Source: Ottowia flava
Lineage (GTDB): Bacteria > Pseudomonadota > Gammaproteobacteria > Burkholderiales > Burkholderiaceae_C
Length of the DNA: 64,000 bases
Direction: 5' to 3'
Assembly: GCF_008017535.1 (NCBI RefSeq)
Contig: NZ_VRUA01000002.1
Coordinates: 62,001-126,000, forward strand
Shown here one piece after another: positions 37,216 through 46,628 of this stretch (position 1 is the stretch's first letter; the number at the start of each line of letters is the position of its first letter). Position numbers and translations under genes: made by a program. Below the pieces are notes generated by a model. That model was not told the origin of the DNA, did no database searches, and saw only the letters and a program-made list of their open reading frames with translations.

Positions 37216-38295
37216 TCAGACCAGGCACTGCTCCAAACCCTGCAGCAGGATGTCCTGCGGCAGGTCGATGCCGATGAACACCATCTTAGACACACGCGCC
37301 TCGCCCTCGGCCCAGGCCGGGCCCAAGTCGCTGCCCATCAACTGGTGCACGCCCTGGAAGATGACCTTGCGCTCGGTGCCCTTCATCCACAGCACGCCCT
37401 TGTAGCGCAGCATGCGCGGGCCGTAGATGTTGACGATGGCGCCCAGGAAGTCCTCCAGCTTGGCCGGGTCCAGCTCCCGATCGGTGCGAAAGACGAAGCT
37501 CTTGACGTCGTCGTCCACATGGTGGTGGTGCGCGTGGCCATCGCTGTGGCCGTGCTGGTGCGACGGGTGATCGCAGTGCTCGCCATGTTCGTGGTCATGA
37601 CCGTGGTGGTGGTCATGGTCATGGTCGTGCGCATCTTCTTCCTTCAGAAAGTCGGGGTCGATGTCCAGCTTGGCGTTCAGGTTGAAGCCGCGCAGATCGA
37701 ATACGTCCTTGATCGGCACCTCGCCAAAATGCACCACGCGCTGCGGCGCACGCGGGTTCATGTGTTTCAGGCGGTGCTGCAGCGCGTCCAGCGACTCGGC
37801 GTCCACCAGGTCGGCCTTGCTGATGAAGATCTGGTCGGCAAAACCTACCTGGCGCTGCGCTTCCACGCGGTGGTTCAGCTGTTCGGCCGCGTGCTTGGCG
37901 TCGACCAGGGTGACGATGGCGTCCAGCAGGTAGGCCTCGGCGATCTCGTCGTCCATGAAGAAGGTCTGCGCCACCGGGCCGGGGTCGGCCACGCCGGTGG
38001 TTTCGATCACCACGCGCTCGAAGTCCAGCTCGCCCTTGCGCTTCTTGGCGGCCAGGTCGGCCAGCGTGGCGCGCAGGTCTTCGCGGATGGTGCAGCAGAT
38101 GCAGCCGTTGCTCATCTGGATGATCTGCTCCTCGCGGTCGTTGACGAGGATGTCGTTGTCGATGTTTTCTTCACCGAATTCGTTCTCGATGACGGCGATC
38201 TTCTGGCCGTGCGCTTCGGTCAGCACGCGCTTGAGCAGCGTGGTTTTGCCGGCGCCAAGAAAGCCGGTGAGGATGGTGACGGGGATGAGGGCCAT
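37216..38295 (-). CDS. CobW/COG0523 G3E-family GTPase with His-rich loop
   Basis: The 359-residue protein has Walker A TGFLGAGKTTLL near residue 8, ENEFGEENIDND near residue 38, the metal-binding motif GCICCT near residue 66, SKADLVD (guanine recognition) near residue 165 and a long His/Asp/Gly-rich loop at about 215-250, followed by a CobW C-terminal domain. These are GTP-driven metal chaperones, often for zinc. ATG 38295 fits the family; a 26-codon upstream extension is not supported. A TACACT -10-like box lies near 38355-38360. The metal target is not shown by the context. Confidence 0.9.
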   Translation of the reverse strand: MALIPVTILTGFLGAGKTTLLKRVLTEAHGQKIAVIENEFGEENIDNDILVNDREEQIIQMSNGCICCTIREDLRATLADLAAKKRKGELDFERVVIETTGVADPGPVAQTFFMDDEIAEAYLLDAIVTLVDAKHAAEQLNHRVEAQRQVGFADQIFISKADLVDAESLDALQHRLKHMNPRAPQRVVHFGEVPIKDVFDLRGFNLNAKLDIDPDFLKEEDAHDHDHDHHHGHDHEHGEHCDHPSHQHGHSDGHAHHHHVDDDVKSFVFRTDRELDPAKLEDFLGAIVNIYGPRMLRYKGVLWMKGTERKVIFQGVHQLMGSDLGPAWAEGEARVSKMVFIGIDLPQDILLQGLEQCLV

Positions 38296-38429
38296 GGGCG
38301 GGTCTGCGCGCCGCCAGCCGTGCGGCCGGGCGCGCCAAAGGCATTGAAAACACACAGTGTAGCCATTGGGCATGACCGCAGCAGGCGGGTGCAGCGATGG
38401 CCTTATCGGCTTACCCGCACCGGCCCATC

Positions 38430-38496
38430 GCTATGCTTTTTCTAGCTGTCAGCGCAATCTGCTATAGGGCCAGATGTCGATTTCTCTTGAAATTTT
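38430..38496 (+). repeat. Dispersed repeat, copy 13
   Basis: Reads TTTTTCTAGCTGTCAGCGCA, CTATAGGGCCAGATGTCGA, then TTTCTCTTGAAATTTT. It is a full-length copy in the 233-bp gap between the CobW gene and the end of xerC. Confidence 0.85.
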
Positions 38497-38528
38497 GGTG
38501 GGGACACGGTCCGCCGTGCGCATGCGCC

Positions 38529-39500
38529 TCAGCGCTTGCGCGCCCGCGGATGCGCCGCGTCGTAGGCCTTGGCCAGGTGCTGGAAGTCCAGCCGCGTGTA
38601 GACCTGCGTGGTGCCGATGTTGGCGTGGCCCAGCAATTCCTGCACCGCACGCAAATCGCCGCTGGACTGCAGCACGTGGCTGGCGAACGAATGGCGCAGC
38701 ATGTGCGGGTGCACCGGTGTGGCCAGACCCGCGCGCAGGCTGCGCCGGCGCAGGCGCTGCCAGACCGATTGCGCGGTCAGCCGTGTACCGCGCTGGCCGA
38801 TGAAGAGCGCGTGCGCCGCGTCGGCCGCCGCCACGCTGACCTGATCGCGCACCGCCAGCCAGCGCGCCAGCGCCTCGGCCGCGGCGCGACCCAGCGGCAC
38901 GGCGCGGCGCTTGCTGCCCTTGCCCTGCACGTGGATGTCGCCCGCCTGCGCGTCAACCCAGCCGCGGCCCGCCCGCGCGGCGGCGTCGCTGGCGGCCACG
39001 TCCAGGCCCACCAATTCGCCCACGCGCAGACCGGCGCCGTACAGCAGCTCAACCATGGCCGCGTCGCGTGCTTCCAGCCAGGGGCTGTCCTCTTCGTCGC
39101 TGTGGTCGGCCAGGTGCATGGCTTCGTCCACGCCCAAGGCCTTGGGCAGCGGCCGCGCCTGCTTGGGCGCACGCACGTCCTGCACCGGGTTGGCGCTGAT
39201 CAGCCCTTCGCGCCCCAGCCAAGCGTAGAAGCCGCGCCAGCCCGACAGAATCAGCCCGATGCCGCGCCCGCTGCGCCCGCCCGCGTGCATCTGCGCGACC
39301 CAGCGGCGCACGTGGTGGTTCTGCACCGCTGCCAGCGCCACCCCGGCCTGTGCGGCCGATGCGCCCAGCTTTTCCAGGTCCAGCGTGTAGAGCGCCACCG
39401 TGCGCTCGGCCAGCCGCTTTTCGACCTGTACGTGTTGCAGGTAGCGCGCGATCAGGGCCTGATCGGCGGGGGACAAAAGGGGCGTGGCATCGGCAGACAT
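38529..39500 (-). CDS. xerC: Tyrosine recombinase XerC
   Basis: The 323-residue recombinase has an N-terminal SAM-like DNA-binding domain (about residues 10-100) and a catalytic domain with Arg in GAGLRVGELVG, Lys in GKGSKRRAVPLG, HMLRHSFASH (HxxR), LGHANIGTTQ and the nucleophile Tyr in VYTRLDF. With XerD it resolves chromosome dimers at dif. ATG 39500 is taken; TTG 39509 is within repeat DNA. It lies downstream of dapF and the DUF484 gene, the same association as in E. coli. Confidence 0.94.
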   Translation of the reverse strand: MSADATPLLSPADQALIARYLQHVQVEKRLAERTVALYTLDLEKLGASAAQAGVALAAVQNHHVRRWVAQMHAGGRSGRGIGLILSGWRGFYAWLGREGLISANPVQDVRAPKQARPLPKALGVDEAMHLADHSDEEDSPWLEARDAAMVELLYGAGLRVGELVGLDVAASDAAARAGRGWVDAQAGDIHVQGKGSKRRAVPLGRAAAEALARWLAVRDQVSVAAADAAHALFIGQRGTRLTAQSVWQRLRRRSLRAGLATPVHPHMLRHSFASHVLQSSGDLRAVQELLGHANIGTTQVYTRLDFQHLAKAYDAAHPRARKR

Positions 39501-39547
39501 GCTAGCCAAATAATAGCTGCTCGCGCAGATTCCGCCTAGGCTAGGGT
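39501..39547 (+). repeat. Dispersed repeat, copy 14 (immediately upstream of xerC)
   Basis: Contains AATAATAGCTGCTCGCGCAG and CTAGGCTAGGG. It abuts the xerC start codon and occupies its ribosome-binding region; nothing else is seen in the remaining 140 bp up to the DUF484 gene. Confidence 0.7.
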
Positions 39548-39687
39548 GAAAAAACGCCTCGAATTACTTACGAAGCTACGCCGCGCATGCTTTGGGCATG
39601 GACGCGATCGGCACGCATTGCAAGTTGACAATGGCGACCACCTGCACGGGCCAGAGCGCCCATGGCGAGCCGCGCCACAGCGCCAGC

Positions 39688-40368
39688 TCAGACGTCCCGC
39701 ACGCGAGACAGCGCCGCGCTGGCCAGCTCGGCGATCCGTTCCAGGAAATCGGTCGCCATGCCGGCCTGGTAGCGCTGGCTGTCGGGCGAGGCCAGCACCA
39801 GCAAACCGAAAGCGGGCGCGGTGGCGCTGGCGCGCAGCGGGATCAGCGAGATCGACGCGGCGGCTTCCGGGTCGTCCAGCCACTGCACGGCATCAAAGCC
39901 GGAATTCACGCCGCAGTACGGCGTGGTCAGCGATGAGGCCAGGCTTTGGATGTCCTCGCTCGCGCCTTTGGCAAAGGGCTCGTCGGCGTAGACCTCGGCC
40001 ACGTCCCACAGCTTCAGCGCGGCCTGCGGCACGCTGAACTGGCTCTTGATCTCGCTGATCAGCACCGCCGGCAAATCGACCGGGCGCGCCACCAGAAACA
40101 GCTGACGCGACCAGCGCTGCAGCTTGTCGCCGATCAGCATGTTCTCGTTGCCGTGGCGCATCATCTCCATCAGGCGGTGCTCGAGGATCTTGATCTTCTC
40201 GCGCAGCATTTCGGCCTGGCGCTCTTGCAGGCTGACGGCACGGCCGCCGTGCGGACTGGTCAGCTGCACGGCGCCCAGCAGGTCGGCGTTGCGCTCGAAG
40301 AAATCGGGCGTGTGCACCAGGAACTGGGCGATGTCGGCTTCGGTGATGGGGGTAACGGGCTCAGTCAT
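39688..40368 (-). CDS. DUF484 family protein
   Basis: A 226-residue protein with the DUF484 opening [21 protein letters not shown], a coiled-coil segment ([20 protein letters not shown], about residues 47-66) and a GAF-like C-terminal domain ending [21 protein letters not shown]. It overlaps dapF by four bases (ATGA). The family is conserved between dapF and xerC in many proteobacteria; its function is unknown. Confidence 0.9.
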   Translation of the reverse strand: MTEPVTPITEADIAQFLVHTPDFFERNADLLGAVQLTSPHGGRAVSLQERQAEMLREKIKILEHRLMEMMRHGNENMLIGDKLQRWSRQLFLVARPVDLPAVLISEIKSQFSVPQAALKLWDVAEVYADEPFAKGASEDIQSLASSLTTPYCGVNSGFDAVQWLDDPEAAASISLIPLRASATAPAFGLLVLASPDSQRYQAGMATDFLERIAELASAALSRVRDV

Positions 40369-41282
40369 TTCAAGTCAGGTACTTCTGTTTCGCCTTCGAA
40401 CACGGTGACGGCGGGGCCGCTCATGCGCACCGGGTCGTGCTCGCCGCCGGCCCATTCGATGGTCAGCAGGCCGCCACGCGTGTGCACGCCGACCTTGGTA
40501 TCGAGCAGGCCCAGGCGGATTCCCGCGACCACCGCAGCGCAGGCGCCGGTGCCGCAGGCCAGGGTTTCGCCGGCCGCGCGCTCATACACGCGCAGACGGA
40601 TCTGCCCGCGATCAACGATCTGCATAAAGCCGGCGTTCACCCGTTCGGGAAACGCCGGGTGCGATTCGATCAGCGGGCCCTGTTGCGCGACGGGCGCCGT
40701 GTCGACATCCGCCACCACCTGCACCGCGTGCGGGTTGCCCATGGACAGCACTGCTACGTTAACCATAGCTGACTGCGCAGTGTTGACCAAGGCAAACGCC
40801 TGGTTTTCCACCAAATTTTGTTCCAACGGCAGCGGCCAGACCTGCCAGCCGCCTTCCGGCACCGGCGACAGGCCGTGGGTGTTGAACGGCACGCGCGCTA
40901 GGTCGAACATGGGCGCGCCCATGTCCACGGTGACGCGGCCGTCCGCGCCTTCGGTCAGCTCCAGCACGCCGTGCTGCACCTTCACGCGCACGGTGGATTG
41001 GTCGGTCAGCCCTTGCTGGCGCACGTAGCGCACGAAGCAGCGCGCGCCATTGCCGCAGTGCTGCACCTCGCCGCCGTCCGCGCCGTTGTGGATGACGTAT
41101 TCAAAGTCCACGTCCGGCGTAGGCGCCGGGCGCACGGTCAGGATCTGGTCGGCGCCAATGCCGAAGTGCCGGTCGCCCAGCCAGCGGTACTGGGCCGGCG
41201 TCAGGCCCAGCCGCCCACGCGTCTCGTCGAGCACGACGAAGTCGTTGCCCGCGCCCTGCATCTTGGTGAAGCGGATGTGCAT
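40365..41282 (-). CDS. dapF: Diaminopimelate epimerase DapF
   Basis: The 305-residue enzyme starts [19 protein letters not shown] and has the two catalytic cysteines in [10 protein letters not shown] near residue 76 and ACGTGACAA near residue 241. It makes meso-diaminopimelate for lysine and for MurE. Around residues 158-176 ([12 protein letters not shown]) a dispersed-repeat copy is read in frame, next to the usual conserved segment [10 protein letters not shown]. Confidence 0.95.
   Translation of the reverse strand: MHIRFTKMQGAGNDFVVLDETRGRLGLTPAQYRWLGDRHFGIGADQILTVRPAPTPDVDFEYVIHNGADGGEVQHCGNGARCFVRYVRQQGLTDQSTVRVKVQHGVLELTEGADGRVTVDMGAPMFDLARVPFNTHGLSPVPEGGWQVWPLPLEQNLVENQAFALVNTAQSAMVNVAVLSMGNPHAVQVVADVDTAPVAQQGPLIESHPAFPERVNAGFMQIVDRGQIRLRVYERAAGETLACGTGACAAVVAGIRLGLLDTKVGVHTRGGLLTIEWAGGEHDPVRMSGPAVTVFEGETEVPDLK
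40753..40810 (+). repeat. Dispersed repeat, copy 15 (inside dapF)
   Basis: Contains ACCATAGCTGACTGCGCAG followed by a diverged second half. It is antisense to dapF and adds an in-frame segment before the conserved SMGNPH block. Confidence 0.65.
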
Positions 41283-41342
41283 GGCGGAATTATCCCTATA
41301 TCCTCACCGGGATCGTTCCCCGACATTTGAAAGGCCCGCCGC

Positions 41343-41897
41343 ATGCGCATTCCCGACTGGACGCCCGAAGCCCATCCGCAACCCGCTGAACTCGTCAACG
41401 CCATCCGGGCGCGCCGAGGTGGCGAGCTGATCAACCTGGACAAGGCGCTGCTTTGGAGCGAACCGCTGGCGCGCGGCTGGAACGTGTACCTCAAGGCCGT
41501 GCGCTCCGAACTGCCGACCAGCCTGCGCCTGCGCGAGCTGGCCATCTGCACCGTGGCGCTGCTGACCGGCGCGCAGTACGAATACCACCACCACGCGCCC
41601 GATTTTCTGAAAGCCGGCGGCACCCAGGCCGAGCTGGATGCGCTGCAATGCGTGGTGAAGGGCGATGCCCGCCGCTGCACCGACGACCCGGCGCTGGGCG
41701 AGCTGGAACAGCTGGTGGTGCGCTACGCCGCCCAGATGACGCTGGACGTGAAGGTGGAAGACGCCGTGTTCGACGCGCTGCGCCGGCACTTTGACACCAC
41801 GCAACTGGTCGAGCTGACCAGCTCGATCGCCACCTACAACATGGTCGCGCGCTTTCTGGTGGCGCTGGGGGTCACGCCGGAAGGCGAGGCGGCTTGA
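41343..41897 (+). CDS. Carboxymuconolactone decarboxylase (AhpD-fold) family protein
   Basis: A 184-residue all-helical protein with the family pattern LRLRELAICTVALLTGAQYEYHHH near residues 60-83. The redox CxxC of AhpD peroxidases is absent; the region reads QYEYHHHAPDF, as in the decarboxylase-like branch. Substrate unknown. ATG 41343 lies 60 bp from the divergent dapF start. Confidence 0.85.
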   Translation: MRIPDWTPEAHPQPAELVNAIRARRGGELINLDKALLWSEPLARGWNVYLKAVRSELPTSLRLRELAICTVALLTGAQYEYHHHAPDFLKAGGTQAELDALQCVVKGDARRCTDDPALGELEQLVVRYAAQMTLDVKVEDAVFDALRRHFDTTQLVELTSSIATYNMVARFLVALGVTPEGEAA

Positions 41898-41930
41898 GCC
41901 ACCGGCCAAGCCGCTCACTGGCTCAAGTCA

Positions 41931-41996
41931 GTTGCTCTGCATTTGATAGCTGTTTGCGCTGACGCACCAAGGGCTGAATGGCAGTTTTCAACCCAA
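41931..41996 (+). repeat. Dispersed repeat, copy 16
   Basis: Reads ATTTGATAGCTGTTTGCGCT, CAAGGGCTGAATGGC, then AGTTTTCAACCC. It lies between the convergent AhpD-fold and AadA-like genes. Confidence 0.8.
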
Positions 41997-42038
41997 CGCT
42001 GAAGCCTTCAACGCACGGCAGCGCCCCAAGGCACGACG

Positions 42039-42875
42039 CTACTCGCCGAGGGGCGCGACATGCGCCTTCACGGTGCGCACGACCGCCGCAACCGCCTCGG
42101 CCGGCCATGGCGCACTGCCTGGCTGCGTTTCGCCCAGGTACTCGGCGCGTGCCTGTGCCAACACGGGCCGCTGCGCCTGCGGCAGGCGCGCCAGAGCCCA
42201 GTCGGCGGCGGCGTCCTTGCTGGCCACCTGCCCGGTGTGCGCGCTGTACCAGATGCGCGCCAGCGTCAGCAGCACGTTGCGTTCATCGCCGCGCCAATCG
42301 GGCTCGGTGTGCCACAGCGCCAGCGCGGCCGCCATCGCGCCCCGCACATCGTCGGCCGGCACGGCGTCGAACAGGGTGACCGCCGCCGCTCCGTGCAGCG
42401 CCACGCTGTGCGCACGCAGTTGGGTAAGCAGGAGCGCGAGATCGGGGTCAGCCATGGGCGGCTCGAACCGACCGGCGATCAGGTCGTCCCGCAGCCATTC
42501 GCCAAACTGCAACTCGCGCCGCGGCGCGCTGCGCCACGGCTTCACTTCGGGCAGGCTGACCACGGTGAGCTCCAGCGCGCGCAGCGCGGCATCGCTGCCC
42601 GGCGGGGCCGATACGGCCAGCAGCGCCTGCATCAGCGCGCGTCGTGTGGCCTCGGGCAGCGGGCCGCTCACCGCAGCCATCAGATCGATGTCGCTGAGCG
42701 GGTGCAGGCCGCCCGGCTCGACCGCCGATCCGTACAGGTGCAGCGCGACCAGCGTGTCGCCCAACTGCTGCCGGATCACGCCGGTGGCGGTCTGCACCTG
42801 AGCGGCGACGGCGGCAGGGATGGGTGCCGTCACCGCCACGCCTTCGACCCGAAGTGGCCCATGATCGCTATCCAT
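42039..42875 (-). CDS. AadA-like aminoglycoside nucleotidyltransferase homologue
   Basis: The 278-residue protein has the nucleotidyltransferase motif YGSAVEPGG at residues 48-56 followed by SDIDL (Asp62 and Asp64), and the C-terminal ANT(3'')-type block NVLLTLARIWYSAHTG then SKDAAADWALARLP. This matches the AadA family, which adenylylates streptomycin and spectinomycin. No integron, attC or transposase is visible, so it looks like a resident chromosomal gene and its drug activity is unproven. Its ATG lies inside dispersed-repeat copy 17. Confidence 0.85.
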   Translation of the reverse strand: MDSDHGPLRVEGVAVTAPIPAAVAAQVQTATGVIRQQLGDTLVALHLYGSAVEPGGLHPLSDIDLMAAVSGPLPEATRRALMQALLAVSAPPGSDAALRALELTVVSLPEVKPWRSAPRRELQFGEWLRDDLIAGRFEPPMADPDLALLLTQLRAHSVALHGAAAVTLFDAVPADDVRGAMAAALALWHTEPDWRGDERNVLLTLARIWYSAHTGQVASKDAAADWALARLPQAQRPVLAQARAEYLGETQPGSAPWPAEAVAAVVRTVKAHVAPLGE

Positions 42876-42926
42876 ACGATAGCTGTCTGCGCAGATGGGC
42901 GTAGCGTTAGCGGGCGATTCTTACCC
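42863..42926 (+). repeat. Dispersed repeat, copy 17 (covers the AadA-like start codon)
   Basis: Contains ACGATAGCTGTCTGCGCAG, ATGGGCGTAGCG, and ends CGATTCTTACC. It spans the start codon and upstream region of the AadA-like gene and ends just before the aqpZ stop. Confidence 0.75.
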
Positions 42927-42940
42927 AAGCCGCGGACCCA

Positions 42941-43633
42941 TCAGGTGCGCGGCGGCTCGCCCGCCACCAGCTTGTAGACCACGCCACCGATCACGCCACC
43001 AACGATCGGCGCGACCCAGAACAGCCACAGCTGGCTCAGGGCAGCGGTTTGTGCGAACAGCGACACACCGGTCGATCGCGCGGGGTTTACCGAGGTGTTG
43101 GACACCGGGATGCTGATCAGGTGGATCAGCGTCAGGCACAGGCCAATTGCGATCGGCGCAAAGCCCGCCGGCGCGCGCGCGTCCGTCGCGCCCATGATGA
43201 CGAACAAGAACATCGCCGTCATCACGATCTCGCACACCAGCACCGCACCCATCGAGTACTTGCCCGGCGACAGCTCGCCAAAGCCGTTGCTGGCAAAACC
43301 GCCCGGCTGCCAGCCGGCCTGGCCGCTGGCGATCACGTACAGCACGGCCGCAGCGGCGATCGCGCCGATCACCTGCATCACGATGTACGGCACCACCTTG
43401 ATGCCCGCAAAGCGACCGCCAGCCCACAGGCCCACGGTCACGGCTGGGTTCAAATGGCAGCCGGAGATATGGCCGATGGCGAAGGCCATGGTCAGCACGG
43501 TCAGACCGAAGGCCAGCGCCACGCCGGCGAAGCCGATACCCAGTTGCGGGAACCCCGCAGCCAGCACCGCCGCACCGCAGCCGCCCAACACCAGCCAGAA
43601 CGTACCGATCAATTCGGCCACATACTTGTTCAT
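42941..43633 (-). CDS. aqpZ: Aquaporin Z
   Basis: A 230-residue six-helix channel with both NPA boxes ([14 protein letters not shown] near residue 60 and [12 protein letters not shown] near residue 180), family opening [21 protein letters not shown] and Arg in NPARS of the selectivity filter. It conducts water across the inner membrane. ATG 43633 is chosen; an upstream 13-codon extension is unlikely. Confidence 0.95.
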   Translation of the reverse strand: MNKYVAELIGTFWLVLGGCGAAVLAAGFPQLGIGFAGVALAFGLTVLTMAFAIGHISGCHLNPAVTVGLWAGGRFAGIKVVPYIVMQVIGAIAAAAVLYVIASGQAGWQPGGFASNGFGELSPGKYSMGAVLVCEIVMTAMFLFVIMGATDARAPAGFAPIAIGLCLTLIHLISIPVSNTSVNPARSTGVSLFAQTAALSQLWLFWVAPIVGGVIGGVVYKLVAGEPPRT

Positions 43634-43791
43634 GATGAAGCTCCTCGAATCCCAGGGAAAAGACGCCACCATCCTACGCCGCGCATCCGGCAGGCTTGTG
43701 ACCGCGCCAGCGCGCTGTGCGGAATGTCAGGTGGCTGTCGCCACCCCACGACGCGAAGGGCCGCGCGCTGCGGCGGCGCACCGCTGAGAAG

Positions 43792-44475
43792 ATGGCGTGG
43801 CAGAGATCGCCCAAGCTGCCGCTGGCCGACAGCCAGCGGCACGGCGCCGGCTGCGAGCTGTTCCTGGTCGAAGGCGAATCCGCCGCGGGGGCGGTCGCTG
43901 CCGTGCGGTCGGCGGCGACCCAGGCGGTGCTGCCGCTGCAGGGCAAGCCGCTCAACGCCTGGCGCGCATCGCCCGCGCGCGTGGCCGCCTTCCCTTGGTA
44001 CGCCCAGTTGGCCGACGCGCTCGGCCTACCCTCGCCCACCGTGGGCGATGCGCTGGCCCCCGGCGCGCTGCGTTTCGAGCGCCTGGTGCTGCTGTTCGAC
44101 CCCGACGCCGACGGCATCCACATCGGCGCCTTGGTGCTCTTGTATTTGCAGCGCTTCGCGCCCGCGTTGATGGCGCAAGAGCGCGTCTGGATGGTGCGCG
44201 CGCCGATGGCCGGCCTGCGCGTGGCCGCGCGCGACACCGGTGAAACCGAAGACGTCTGGGCCTATACGCCCGAACAGGCGCACCAGCTGCGCCAACGCGC
44301 CGCCGCGCAAACCGAGCGCTGGGCCGTGCTGCGCGACTGGGCCTTCCGCGGCCTGGCCAGCCTGCCGCCGGACGTGCTGCGCACCACCTGCGTCGAGCCC
44401 GCCACGCGCCACGCGGCGGTGGTCACGCCAGCGCAGGTGCAGGCGGTGATCGATGTGTTTGGCGGGGCGGGCTGA
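43792..44475 (+). CDS. Free-standing GyrB/ParE-type TOPRIM protein
   Basis: A 227-residue protein that matches only the C-terminal half of type IIA topoisomerase B subunits. Visible are CELFLVEGESAAG with the catalytic Glu28, AVLPLQGKPLNA, the DxDxD motif DPDADGIHIG (Asp103, 105, 107) and the tail block RGLASLPPDVLRTTCVEPATRH, which corresponds to the GyrB segment usually reading KGLGEMNPEQLWETTMDP. The GHKL ATPase and transducer domains are missing, and 158 bp upstream hold no remnant of them. ATG 43792 has GAGAAG before it. Metal-binding residues are intact, so it could be active; it cannot be an ATP-driven topoisomerase by itself. Partner unknown. Confidence 0.8.
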   Translation: MAWQRSPKLPLADSQRHGAGCELFLVEGESAAGAVAAVRSAATQAVLPLQGKPLNAWRASPARVAAFPWYAQLADALGLPSPTVGDALAPGALRFERLVLLFDPDADGIHIGALVLLYLQRFAPALMAQERVWMVRAPMAGLRVAARDTGETEDVWAYTPEQAHQLRQRAAAQTERWAVLRDWAFRGLASLPPDVLRTTCVEPATRHAAVVTPAQVQAVIDVFGGAG

Positions 44476-44561
44476 CATGCGTGGTAGGTGCCGCACGCGC
44501 ATACGCGTCCCGCAGACACGCACGCGTTCGATCTTGTCTTGAACGCTTGCACCGAACCATT

Positions 44562-44629
44562 CAGCTATTCAATCGATAGCTTCATGCGTGCGCCAATGAA
44601 GCGCCTGCGAATGATTTCTCTTTGAATTC
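44562..44629 (+). repeat. Dispersed repeat, copy 18
   Basis: Contains AATCGATAGCTTCATGCGTG and ends GATTTCTCTTTGAATTC; the centre is diverged. It lies downstream of the TOPRIM gene; the 247-bp gap shows no other feature. Confidence 0.65.
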
Positions 44630-44716
44630 GGACGCAGTAGGCTCATGACAATTGAATGCCGAGCGAGAGGCACGTGCCACCGCCGCACGTCTCATGGACG
44701 TTTCAAAGCCCCTCTT

Positions 44717-44765
44717 AGCCAGCTATCGGCTTGCGCGCGCGTTCACTTCACAAGGGCGCTTTGGG
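44717..44765 (+). repeat. Dispersed repeat, degenerate copy 19
   Basis: CCAGCTATCGGCTTGCGCGC followed by AAGGGCGCTTTGG. The stop codon of the frameshifted lipoprotein gene lies in it. Confidence 0.4.
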
Positions 44766-45269
44766 TCCCATGGGCGGACGCCCACCACAGACACACGCTG
44801 CACATTGCCTCGCCCTGCCTTCAACTCCCGCATTGGGGCTGAACACGTTTCGCTGCGCTCTGACATGGCGTACTCCACTTCATAGTCTCGCCCAGGCTCC
44901 GGCGTGAACTGCACCCGAACGTAGCAACTGAATCCCTGCCGACCCACGCTCGTGCTGGTGGAAAAGACAAACGCCAAGGGCCGACCGGCCGGCAGCGCAA
45001 ACTCTGAATGGAGCTTGCCCGCTGCAGGCGGCGATGGCATTCCCAGGGTCTGCGCGTTCTGAACCGAGATGTCATCCGTTTGCGTCACTCTGGCTGGCCT
45101 GCCGGGACAGGTCGACAGGTCTTGCACGTACAGCCGACTCGACCAGATCGTGCCGCTGGCTGATGGCGACGCCGGTGACCACTCGCAGCCGAGCCTGCGG
45201 CTCACCGGGCGCCGGCGTATGGCTCGTTGCACAACCCGCCAGCAAGGTCGCCCCAGCCAGCAACATCAT
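44723..45269 (-). pseudogene. Frameshifted lipoprotein gene, function unknown
   Basis: From ATG 45269 (AAAGGA just upstream) the frame gives MMLLAGATLLAGCATSHTP, a clear lipobox LAGC, then PQARLRVV, and ends prematurely at 45072. The other frame continues to 44723 with a plausible secreted domain (TIWSSRLYVQDLSTCPG, later GFSCYVRVQFTPEPG, YEVEYAMSERSETCSAPM). The switch would be around 45160-45185. It is either a pseudogene with one indel or a base-call error. The product resembles no named family I can place. Confidence 0.55.
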
Positions 45270-45349
45270 TCCTTTCGTTGACCGTAGCCGTCCCACTCTG
45301 CTTCCCTCGGTCCGCAGCGCCAGTCTCAGCGGGCCTGCCTTCCTTATTC

Positions 45350-46420
<1,071 letters not shown>

Positions 46421-46545
46421 GGGTGCGCGGGCCAAATACTGGACGAATAGCCAGTTCACCGCATTATCGACGCTGAGCGCAGGGCAGCGCCGCGCCAGCG
46501 TTCTCGCATTGGCAACGCCCGCTGGATCAGTTCAATCAGCGCAGG

Positions 46546-46602
46546 CAAAAAACAAGGCGCCAGTGGCACGACCCGCCCATCAAGGTCGTACCACAGGCGC
46601 CA
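46546..46602 (-). terminator. Large hairpin terminator after the serine protease gene
   Basis: On the minus strand GGCGCCTGTGG and CCACTGGCGCC, extended by ACGACC/GGTCGT pairing, form a long near-perfect stem followed by TTGTTTTTTG. It lies about 30-80 bp after the stop and isolates ruvB from upstream transcription. Confidence 0.85.
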
Positions 46603-46628
46603 AGCGCAACTACTTCAGTGAGCCAGCG

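Noticed and set aside
36917-37228. 103-codon minus-strand frame upstream of dksA
   Set aside because: No ribosome-binding site, no known pattern, and it covers the probable dksA promoter and leader.
42039-42926. AadA-like gene as an integron cassette
   Set aside because: No integrase, attI or attC site is visible; the flanking repeat belongs to the genome-wide family.
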